Notes under the pieces: model-generated
What the model saw: the letters and a program-made list of their open reading frames with translations, nothing else
Told to the model about the DNA's origin: nothing
The model's database searches: none
Position numbers and translations under genes: made by a program
Part shown: positions 30,801 to 38,815 of the stretch, piece after piece
Position numbering within the stretch: position 1 is the first letter of the stretch
How the letters are laid out: each line of letters begins with the position of its first letter
From: Bacteroides sp.
Lineage (GTDB): Bacteria; Bacteroidota; Bacteroidia; Bacteroidales; Bacteroidaceae
Direction of reading: 5' to 3'
Length of the DNA stretch: 64,000 nt
Assembly (NCBI GenBank): GCA_021203515.1
Contig: JAJQAY010000131.1
Coordinates: 34,313-98,312 of the forward strand

Positions 30801-31188
30801 CAATCAATAGCCATGTCAGCATGATGTCGCCTACAAAATAATAGAGATTGAGTAAGAGGAAGAACGATTCTTTACGTGTCACGGCATTTCCATTCGGGTG
30901 CATGGCATTGTTGCCTACCTTGCGGATGTAATGAAGGCGTTTCATCATTTCTTCATTGTTGATGAAGTCGGCAAAGCGTTCATCGGTCACTAAGGAGTAG
31001 AGGTTTGGTCGTTCAGGAGTGGGCCATTGTTTTAGCCGATAGATGATTTTTACCAAACTTTCAAGTGCCAACCTTCCGTTTTGTGCAGATATTTCAGGAT
31101 TGACTATCTGATACTGTTCTACGAGGTTGCAGTAATTGTAAACTTGCTCAAAGCCGTTTATCTGTTTAAGGTGATCAAAGTTCTTCAT
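27840..31188 (-). pseudogene. hsdR: Type I restriction endonuclease subunit R, three frameshifts
   Basis: ATP-dependent translocating nuclease, about 1,115 residues when intact. The N-terminal 150 residues resemble a DUF4145-like domain. Then come an HsdR nuclease domain (EIEVGGMPNPSGKGYVDYVLFG, LAVVEAKK), DEAD motifs (MATGTGKTRVSI, VIIDEAHRSVFGKFG, LTATPRNEVDRSTY), the second RecA domain (DTGIDVPEVVNLIFFKPV, IGRGTRLC) and an EcoEI_R-type C-terminus. The frame changes in three A-runs: A8 at 30408-30415 (one too many), A7 at 29895-29901 (one too few) and A7 at 28232-28238 (one too many). Net +1 fits the length. Partner genes hsdM, a DUF1016 gene and hsdS lie upstream. Confidence 0.9.
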
Positions 31189-31202
31189 CTTGCTATGTAT
31201 GT

Positions 31203-32297
31203 TTAGTCAAAATAATATTGCATACGGCTGTCAAATAGGGTTTGAGCATCCGCTAACTGTTGTTTAATCAATACCTTTTGGGCTTCGATAGATTCGATGC
31301 AGGAGGCGAATTGTTGCTGAAGGAGGAGAGGGGGAAGAGGTATAGGAATATCCTTTAATACTGCATTTGAAATGACAGGCTGTGCTGCTTTGTGGGCATA
31401 ATGTCCTAAATTCAATTTTCGTAATAAATATTGTAAGTAGTATTTGTTTTGAGGATTAAGTTTTTCTTTTAATTCAAATGCATTGTCTGTTAGCCAAAAC
31501 TTACCTGACACATATCTTACGTTACCGCAATAGGCTCCTACTCTACCAATTATAATATATTCACCATCTTTATTGTATTGTATATGAGAGCCATTAATAC
31601 CATTACCTCCATATACTAAAAAGTCTCCAGCAATTTGTTGTTTAGCAGTTAATCCATCTCCGCTTCTTAGCGAAAAGAGTTCATGGAAAAGATTGTATGT
31701 CCATCCTTTCTCGTTTATCACCACATCCCCAAACATCTCATGAAAGATGCTCTGCGCCAACTTATCGTAATCATTCAGTTGTTCACGATATTGGGTGATG
31801 AGGGATTGGAGAGTGTTGAGTTCAGTGGCGATAGCTTCTTGCTCGGATAAAGGAGGGAACTTAATAATTAAAGGGGCTATATTTTTATTGTTTATTTGAG
31901 GAATTGTTGTTCCGTCATATATTTCTCTAAAGTCAATGTTCTTAAAATAATAATAGAGAAAAAGCGGCAACAACTCTTTTTCTGAATATACTCCCATTAT
32001 ATTCAAATCACAACATATTTCTATTTTTGTCAATCTGACCTTATTAGTTAAGATAGCACCACCTCTTTTAGGGAATATAACAGAACCGATCGGGAAAATT
32101 GATTTTACGTTAACTTCTCTTTCAACATATTTACTTGAGACAGTAATATATTTTTCATTTTCGCCCATGTTCATATCACTGACTTTTACGTACGCTAATG
32201 TTCCTTCATTGGAGTTGTTTGTATTAGAATTCCCACTTTTTAGCTGACATACGCCTCCAATAGATTTTCTATTCCATTTCCTTTTATCAATCTTCAT
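31203..32297 (-). CDS. hsdS: Type I restriction specificity subunit S
   Basis: 364 residues with two target-recognition domains, each followed by a conserved helix: FPPLSEQEAIATELNTLQSLITQY near residue 160 and PLPPLLLQQQFASCIESIEAQ near 330. The two variable halves decide the bipartite DNA target, which cannot be predicted here. It begins in an ATGA overlap with the DUF1016 gene and ends 14 bp before hsdR. Its AT-richer variable parts fit horizontal exchange. No second hsdS or recombinase is seen. Confidence 0.92.
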   Translation of the reverse strand: MKIDKRKWNRKSIGGVCQLKSGNSNTNNSNEGTLAYVKVSDMNMGENEKYITVSSKYVEREVNVKSIFPIGSVIFPKRGGAILTNKVRLTKIEICCDLNIMGVYSEKELLPLFLYYYFKNIDFREIYDGTTIPQINNKNIAPLIIKFPPLSEQEAIATELNTLQSLITQYREQLNDYDKLAQSIFHEMFGDVVINEKGWTYNLFHELFSLRSGDGLTAKQQIAGDFLVYGGNGINGSHIQYNKDGEYIIIGRVGAYCGNVRYVSGKFWLTDNAFELKEKLNPQNKYYLQYLLRKLNLGHYAHKAAQPVISNAVLKDIPIPLPPLLLQQQFASCIESIEAQKVLIKQQLADAQTLFDSRMQYYFD

Positions 32298-33363
32298 CTT
32301 TCTTCTTCCTCCTTCCCTTGAATTCTTTTCACCTGTTCCTCAATTTCCTCAATCGAAGGCAATTGACTCTTGATGTTTTCGGGCATTAACTTAGCCAGTT
32401 CATACTCTGATATGCCAATAGGCTGATTGGTTGATTCGAGTGCATACTGCGCCATTACCTCATTCTTTGTCTTGCAGATGAGCAAGCCAATGGTGGGGTT
32501 ATCGCCCGGTTTGCATTTCAGATGGTTTACCGCACTGACATAAGTACCGAGCTGACCCACAAATTTAGGTTTGAACTTCTGTACCTTCAGCTCGATAACA
32601 CAATAGCAACGCAGTTCCAAGTGGTAGAAAAGCAAATCGGTATAGATTGTTTCATCGCCTACCTCCAAAGGAATTTGACGCCCTACAAATGCAAATCCCT
32701 TCCCCAGTTCGAGTAGGAAATGGGTGATATTCTGTGTTAAAGTCTTCTCTAACTTCAATTCTTGAAAATCTTTGGTAATGGTCAGAAAATCGAAGTTATA
32801 GGGATCTTTAAGTGTCTGCTGGGCCAAGTCGCTTTGAGGTTTTGGCAACAGACGACTGAAATTATTTACTGCTTTGCCATGCCGCTCATAGAGGTCGGTA
32901 TCAAGGAAGTTGAGCAATACGGCCCGGCTCCAGCCGTTTTCTACCGTTTCGTTCAGATAGAACAGTGCCTTGTCTACTTCCTTGCATTGGGAAATGATAT
33001 AGAGATGATGCCCCAAGGAACGGAGAAAAATCTCTCTTCACCTAATTTGGCCACAACTTGTTGCCAAATTGTATCTCGTTCATTATAAAATAGATGCCAC
33101 TGCTTTATACTGCGTATATTGCGATATGAGAATCCTTTCATCTCTGGAAATTTAGCCGTTAATTCGCGACTCAACTCTTCGAGGAACCCACTTCCCCAAG
33201 TAGCTTCTTTCTGCCGCTCTACAATTTCAGCACCCAACTGCCAATAAAGGTGAAGCAGTTCGCTGTTCACACGTACAGCCGCTTTTATCTGAGCGCTACG
33301 AATGTCTTGTTTCAGATGATTTACCCAATCTTTGAACGATTGATTTACAGACTGTGTTTCCAT
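32294..33363 (-). pseudogene. DUF1016 (YhcG-type) PDDEXK nuclease, frameshifted
   Basis: About 356 residues when intact. The N-terminal DUF1016_N part contains INSELLHLYWQLGAEIVERQ-like NSELLHLYWQLGAEI and GFSYRNIRSIKQWHLFY. The C-terminal PDDEXK part has GKGFAFVGRQIPLEVGDE, TDLLFYHLELRCYCVIELK and GLLICKTKNEVMAQYAL; the D...E-x-K residues of a nuclease core are present. One G is missing in the G4 run at 33014-33017 (restoring it gives VPWGHHLYIISQCKE). The gene sits inside the type I restriction operon, 4 bp after hsdM and overlapping hsdS, a placement seen for this family in other bacteria. Confidence 0.85.
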
Positions 33364-33367
33364 AATC

Positions 33368-34885
33368 TTATTCCTCCATCATCTTTCTGAATGCCTCAAA
33401 CGCTTTTGTAATTTCTGTTTGGCGCAGTTCCATCCGTTCCATAATCACTTCCGGCTTTTCGTATTCCACTGCCGTGCGCTCCACTTCGTGATACTTCTTG
33501 TAAGAAAGGTTGTATCCGTTTTCACGGATTTCTTCCACCGGTACAAAGAGCGATTGCGCCTTGCGGTCGTTGTCTGCATCAATGCTCATATCGCCAAAGC
33601 GGCGAACGATATCGTGGATATTATTCTCTTTGATAGGTGTGCGTTGCGTTGTCAGACTGTAACCATCGTTGCGCATATCGTAAAACCACACATCATCCGT
33701 ACCTCCCGTTCCGGTCTTGGTGAAGATGATGATGGCTGTACTTACGCCACTGTAAGGCTGGAATACACCACTCGGCATTGAGATAATGGCTTGCAAGCGA
33801 TGTTCGTCAACCAATGCCTTTCGTATATCAATATAGGCTTTGCCATCTCCGGTCAGCACTGTATCCGGTACGATGCTTGCACATCGTCCGCCCGTTTCGA
33901 GCATCCGCATGAATAAAGCCAGGAAAAGCAATTCTGTCTTTTTAGTATTTACGGCAGAGCGTAGTGTGGTAGCAATATCGTCTGCATCCAGACTTCCGGC
34001 AAAAGGAGGATTGGCCAAGCACAGTGTGTATTTCCCGGTATCTTGGTTCTCGTCCGACAAGCTGTTACGCTTCTGTATCTGTGGAAAATCTACATCGTGC
34101 AGCATCATGTTCATACAGCCGATACGCATCATGGTACCGTCACTATCCGAACCATGAAACATTTCGCTTTTATAGCGTTTGGCATTCGCCTCATTTAAAA
34201 GTTTATTTTGTTCATGCTTTTTGATGTATTTGGCAGATTCTACGATAAAGCCTGCCGACCCCATAGCAGGGTCGCAAATGCTGTCCTTTAGTGTAGGCTT
34301 CATCAATTCTACCATCATTTGGATGATGTGGCGCGGTGTGCGAAACTGTCCATTGGTGCCACTGGCAGCCATCTTGCCGAGCATATATTCATAGACATCT
34401 CCCATTGTGTCAGTGTTACTCATGTCAAGTTCGTCAATGCCTTCAACGATTCGTGTCAGCATACGGGCATCAGTGATAAGAAAAACGGCATCTTGCATGG
34501 CTTGGCTATAGGCAGAAGCCTTGTCACCCATATTCCGAATAAAGACAAATACATCGTTGCGAACACGTTGCAGCATTTTGTCGGGTTGCATATCCTTGAA
34601 TACATGCCAACGCAGTTCGTTGTATGGTACTTCTTTTCTCTTCTTCGTTTTCGGATTTATTTCTGTTTCCGGATTCTCCCAATTACCATCACCAAAGATA
34701 TTGTTGGTAAGTGTAACACCTAACAAATTGGCATTAGCCTCTTCTTGAAGTTGCTTGTCATCAAGCAGTTTCATAAAGAAGAGATACGTCATCTGCTCTA
34801 ATATTGTGATAGGAGCGGTAAATCCACCGTTCCAAAATGTTTGCCATATAGTATCTACTTTCTGTTTAATATCGCCTGTTATTAT
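33368..34885 (-). CDS. hsdM: Type I DNA methyltransferase subunit M, no usual start codon
   Basis: N6-adenine methyltransferase, about 505 residues. It has the SAM-binding motif DPAMGSAGFIVESA and the catalytic motif LANPPFAGS. The methylase N-terminal helical domain includes DTIWQTFWNGGFTAP and ILEQMTYLFFMKLLDDKQ. Conserved sequence extends upstream of the first ATG (34792) to about 34885, where the frame reads ATC-ATA-ATA-ACA-GGC after a stop codon. Hence there is no ATG, GTG or TTG at the expected start. One of the ATA codons (34885 or 34882) is probably a mutated ATG or a rare initiator. Otherwise intact. First gene of the restriction operon. Confidence 0.88.
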   Translation of the reverse strand: MITGDIKQKVDTIWQTFWNGGFTAPITILEQMTYLFFMKLLDDKQLQEEANANLLGVTLTNNIFGDGNWENPETEINPKTKKRKEVPYNELRWHVFKDMQPDKMLQRVRNDVFVFIRNMGDKASAYSQAMQDAVFLITDARMLTRIVEGIDELDMSNTDTMGDVYEYMLGKMAASGTNGQFRTPRHIIQMMVELMKPTLKDSICDPAMGSAGFIVESAKYIKKHEQNKLLNEANAKRYKSEMFHGSDSDGTMMRIGCMNMMLHDVDFPQIQKRNSLSDENQDTGKYTLCLANPPFAGSLDADDIATTLRSAVNTKKTELLFLALFMRMLETGGRCASIVPDTVLTGDGKAYIDIRKALVDEHRLQAIISMPSGVFQPYSGVSTAIIIFTKTGTGGTDDVWFYDMRNDGYSLTTQRTPIKENNIHDIVRRFGDMSIDADNDRKAQSLFVPVEEIRENGYNLSYKKYHEVERTAVEYEKPEVIMERMELRQTEITKAFEAFRKMMEE

Positions 34886-35006
34886 GATTGTTTATATTAT
34901 AATGCTTTTGCTTTGAATGGGAATGTGTTTTATTTCAATCTTTTTATTCCACAAAGTTAGGAAAAAGAATTTATATCAACTTCAATTTCATCTCAATATA
35001 TGAAAA

Positions 35007-35047
35007 GAGGAAGTTAACATCATCTCACTAACGATGTTAACTTCCTC
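35007..35047. terminator. Strong hairpin, probable terminator of the thioredoxin operon
   Basis: A 15-bp perfect stem (GAGGAAGTTAACATC with GATGTTAACTTCCTC) and an 11-nt loop. A T-run follows on the plus strand and TTTTC on the minus strand, so it may work in both directions. It lies between the thioredoxin genes and hsdM. Confidence 0.6.
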
Positions 35048-35079
35048 TTTTTATGATGTTAACTAATTATACTATACAT

Positions 35080-35110
35080 AGTTAACTTCGTACAACCTAT
35101 GAAGTTAACT
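35080..35110. repeat. Second GTTAAC hairpin
   Basis: AGTTAACTTC pairs with GAAGTTAACT around an 11-nt loop. The stem is a variant of the one at 35007-35047 and the loop length is the same. Five GTTAAC palindromes occur between 35013 and 35109. Confidence 0.5.
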
Positions 35111-35122
35111 ACTTGCAAACCC

Positions 35123-35614
35123 TTATTTCTGCTTCAACAGAAACTCGTCGATAGCCTTCTTGTACGTAGCTTTATCTGCTGCTCCGCGAAACAGTTGGGG
35201 CTCTCCCTCCATCGGGATAAATACGAAGAGAGGAATGCTGGAAGCATTGAACAAGGCGGCCAATTCTTTCTCGTTATCCACGTTGACCTTGTATATCACG
35301 ATTTTGCCGGCATATTCCTTTGCCAATTCTTTCATGATAGGGTCCGTCATGCGGCAAGGGCCACACCAGTCGGCGTACATGTCGATAATGGCAGGCTTGT
35401 CGCCTTTGTATTTCCACTCCGGAGACTTCTCGTAGTCGAATACTTTATTGATGAACATATTTTTATTCATTACTACTACGTCTCCGTCCTTAACTTCTTT
35501 TGTTTCTGTTGTTTCAGTCTGACCTTCAGTCTGATTTTGCTTGGCTCCGTTCGTACAAGCATAGGTGAGTATGCTTGTGAAGAAGAGAGCAGCTACGACC
35601 ATAACTTTCTTCAT
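35123..35614 (-). CDS. Thioredoxin-fold lipoprotein
   Basis: 163 residues. A lipoprotein signal peptide (MKKVMVVAALFFTSILTYAC) puts the protein in the periplasm or at the outer membrane. A Thr/Glu-rich linker follows, then a thioredoxin domain (about residues 55-160) with active site ADWCGPCRMTDP and cis-Pro in SSIPLFVF. Such proteins reduce or exchange disulfides in the envelope. It lies 11 bp after a cytoplasmic thioredoxin gene, so the two are probably one operon. Confidence 0.9.
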   Translation of the reverse strand: MKKVMVVAALFFTSILTYACTNGAKQNQTEGQTETTETKEVKDGDVVVMNKNMFINKVFDYEKSPEWKYKGDKPAIIDMYADWCGPCRMTDPIMKELAKEYAGKIVIYKVNVDNEKELAALFNASSIPLFVFIPMEGEPQLFRGAADKATYKKAIDEFLLKQK

Positions 35615-35625
35615 GTTACTTTAAA

Positions 35626-35922
35626 TTATGAGTTTTGCTCGATGGCTGTTTTTAATTCTTTACCGCTGATTACACCGGAGTGACGCCACACGGCTTCTCC
35701 TTTCTTAAAGATGATAACCGTAGGCACGGCTTGTATCCTGAACTGGGTTGCCAGTCCTTCATGTTGGTCTACATCTATCTTGGCGATACGCGCTGTATCT
35801 CCGATTTCATTTTTCAGTTCCTCCAATACGGGGTGCATCGCCTTGCAGGGGCCACACCATGTAGCAAAGAAGTCAACTAAAACCGGCTTTTCTGATTGTA
35901 TCAATTCTTCAAACTTTTCCAT
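35626..35922 (-). CDS. trxA: Thioredoxin
   Basis: 98 residues, single thioredoxin domain without signal peptide. The active site is FFATWCGPCKAMHP and the cis-Pro loop IQAVPTVIIFKKGE. Cytoplasmic disulfide reductase. It starts MEKFEELIQSEKPVLVDF, as usual for Bacteroides thioredoxins, and is the first gene of a pair with the thioredoxin-fold lipoprotein. Confidence 0.94.
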   Translation of the reverse strand: MEKFEELIQSEKPVLVDFFATWCGPCKAMHPVLEELKNEIGDTARIAKIDVDQHEGLATQFRIQAVPTVIIFKKGEAVWRHSGVISGKELKTAIEQNS

Positions 35923-36021
35923 GTTTTTTCCTTTCTGTTAATACACTGCACTTCGGGGAAGTGCGAAAATAGTTATTAATTATTTATACTATAACACTTT
36001 GTCCCCTTTTTTGTTCATAGC

Positions 36022-36054
36022 TTGCCTTATTCTGTACTGAAAATTGTATATTTG
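36022..36054 (+). promoter_or_regulatory. Promoter of the helicase gene
   Basis: TATATTTG at 36047-36054 is a -7 box 28 bp upstream of the ATG; TTG at 36022-36024 lies 22 bp further up. Confidence 0.5.
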
Positions 36055-36082
36055 AACCCTTATTTCAATAGCACGACATCCT

Positions 36083-38748
36083 ATGAAACATTTTCCTGAA
36101 GAAATTCACTTTAAATATTCTTGGCGTGGGTATCAAGAACGTGTGTTGACGGAATTGAAGCGTTTTCTATCGAACGGAGCCTTGCACATAGTGGCACCTC
36201 CCGGTTCGGGAAAGACGGTATTGGGTCTTGAAGTGATGTTGCGCCTGGACAACCCCACAGTGATTTTAGCTCCTACCATTGCCGTGCGCAATCAGTGAGT
36301 AGACCGTTTCTGCGAACTGTTTCTACAGACGGAACAAGTGCCCGATTGGATTTCGTGTGACATTCACCATCCGGCTTTTCTTACCGTCAGCACCTATCAG
36401 GCGTTGCACGTTGCCTGCGATGGCAGCCGACAGAAGGAAGATGGAGAAGATGCCCTAATACTCTTGAAAGCGCAAGGAGTAAAAACCGTCATTGCCGATG
36501 AGGCCCATCACCTGAAAAATGAGTGGTGGCACACACTCCGCAAGTTGCAAGAAATGCTTTCGCCCGTCATTGTCGGGCTTACCGCAACTCCCCCTTATGA
36601 CGTGACTCCTGCGGAGTGGGAACGCTATATGGCCTTGAACGGTCCGGTAGATGCGGAAATAACCGTGCCCGAATTGATGCTTGAAGGAGACTTGTGCCCC
36701 CATCAGGACTATGTATACTTTTCACGTCCTTCCAAGTGGGAATATGAGGTGATTACCGATTTCAGAAAGCGGGCAGATACTCTTTTTCAGGAAGTCAAGA
36801 CGGATGAAAAACTACTTTGCGCCATAGAGAACCTGCCCTTATGGGAAATGACGGAAGAATGGCTAGCCGGATTTACGACCACATGGACTGTTATTCCGCC
36901 ATGCTCATTTATCTGCACGAGAAGGGACGTGTCATTCCGCAAGCACATCTGGAGATTGTGGATAGTGACTTATCTGATTTTCCCCCGTTCGACTTTGATT
37001 GGGCGGCCATCCTGCTCGATTTGTACTTGAACAAGGGACGGAAACTGTTTGCGGACTGTGAGGAACACCAGGAACGGTGGGAGAACCGCTTACTCCGCTA
37101 CGGAGTAATGGAAAGAGGGCAGATTTCCTTCCAATATAACCGGAAGGTAAATGCCACACTGGCTTCCAGCATTGAAAAGATGGACAGCATACGTGATATT
37201 GTGGAGTTTGAATACCGGCATCTGGCAAGGGAACTGTGCCTGGTGGTATTGGCCGATTATATATGCAAGGAGTTTCTGGCCGCCGGGCCTGATGCCGACC
37301 TCTGCATGGGCAAGCTCGGAGTGTTGCTCATGTTCGAGAAGCTGCGGCGTGAAGACTTTCCGGGTTTACGGCTGGGAGTGCTTACCGGGAGTATCGTCAT
37401 TCTGCCCTCGGATGCAGTGCCGCTAATGTAAAGCAGGTTGAAGGAGCAGGGCATTGCCGGAGATTTGTCTTTTTCCGCATTGCCTTATGACGGGCGATAT
37501 TCGCAAGTGGCGCTGACGGATACTATCCGGGGGATAGTGGTGAAACTGGTGACAGACATCTTTCAGTCGGGTGGTATGGAGGTGCTCATCGGCACCAAAT
37601 CCCTTCTGGGAGAAGGTTGGGACGCACCGGCACTGAACTCTTTGATATTAGCCAGTGGGGTAGGCTCTTTTATCCTTTCCAACCAGATGCGCGGACGGGC
37701 CATCAGAACCCTGCGCGGCAACGGACAGAAAACCGGCAATATCTGGCATCTGGCGTGTGTAGACTTGACGTCGTCGGACGGTGGAGCCGATGTAGAGATG
37801 TTGAGAAGACGTTTCCGGGGCTTCGTCGGTGTGTCTTGTCTGGAAAAAGGTGGAATAGAAAATGGAGTGCAGCGCCTGGGCTTGCCCGACAATATGCTGG
37901 ACTGGGAGGCCCTGAAGCAATTCAACCGGCAAACTCTGGCTTTGGCAGCAGACCGGACCGGATTGGCGGAACGCTGGCGCAAAGGATTGGAACAAGGCGT
38001 CGGCTTGGTGGAAGAGATTAAAATACCGGAAAGGACAAAATACAGACAAAAGGTGGAGCGCATGAAGCGGCTCTATCTGAACCGGACTATTGCCAATCTC
38101 ACGGCCTGCTTGTGTTCGGGACTTGCATCTTTTGGTATAGATATTTTGAAAACATTTTATAGAAGTCGTCCCCGCACGATGGAAGACATCCGTTTTATGT
38201 TGATTGTGTTCGGCTGCGTGGGAGTTGTTGTCTTTGGCCGTAAGTTGGTTCGGGTGTTGAAGCTCTATCTGCGATACCGGGATATTACGAAAGATATTTG
38301 TGACATGGGCATTGCCTTGTTGCGTACACTCGTCAAGATGGGAGTGGTGAAGACGGCGGCAGCGGAACTGTCCGTCTCCGTAGAACAGGACGCGGAAGGT
38401 AGCGTCTACTGCCATCTGTCGGGCGGAACGAATTATGAGAAATCCATATTCACGGAAGCAATGAGTGAGGCGGTTTCTGTAATAGATAACCCCCGCTATC
38501 TCATTCTTAGGAAGAGTCGCATACTATTCTATGTTTCGCAGGTAGACTATCATGCCGTGCCCGAAGTCTTGGGACGCAAGAAAGAGTGGGCTGCTTACTT
38601 CGCCTCGTGCTGGCAGAAGCAGGTGAGGAATACGGAACTGGTATTCACCCGTTCGCCGGCAGGAAGAAAGGTGTTGTTGAAAGCCAGGATGGAAGCGCTG
38701 TCCGCCTATTTTGCAGAGGATGTAGAAAAAGTAAGCAAGTGGAAATAG
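36083..38748 (+). pseudogene. DEAD/DEAH-box helicase, two stops and one frameshift
   Basis: Superfamily 2 helicase, about 888 residues when intact. The first RecA domain has Walker A VAPPGSGKTVLGLE, DEAH-type IADEAHHLKNEWW and GLTATPPYD. The second has LIGTKSLLGEGWDAPALNSLI and SNQMRGRAIRT. The C-terminal third is unknown; near residue 710 it has a hydrophobic stretch (FMLIVFGCVGVVVFG) that could touch a membrane. TGA at 36296-36298 stands for the expected Trp (RNQWVDRF), one base is missing at 36869-36872 (LASRIYDH after repair), and TAA at 37429-37431 interrupts VPLM-stop-SRLKEQG. It stands alone next to the restriction and thioredoxin genes; a defence role is possible but only inferred. 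Confidence 0.8.
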
Positions 38749-38765
38749 GTTTTCCACTTGCTTAC
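38731..38765. terminator. Hairpin at the end of the helicase gene
   Basis: A 15-bp perfect stem (GTAAGCAAGTGGAAA with TTTCCACTTGCTTAC) and a 5-nt loop that includes the helicase TAG stop. It lies between convergent genes and may serve both, although no long T-run follows. Confidence 0.55.
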
Positions 38766-38815
38766 GGAAAGAATTTATTCTATCACTTTGAGCAGTCGCT
38801 CCTTGCCGGACACTC

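Noticed and set aside
31203..32297. hsdS shufflon
   Set aside because: One complete hsdS only; no partial hsdS copies, inverted repeats or recombinase gene beside it.
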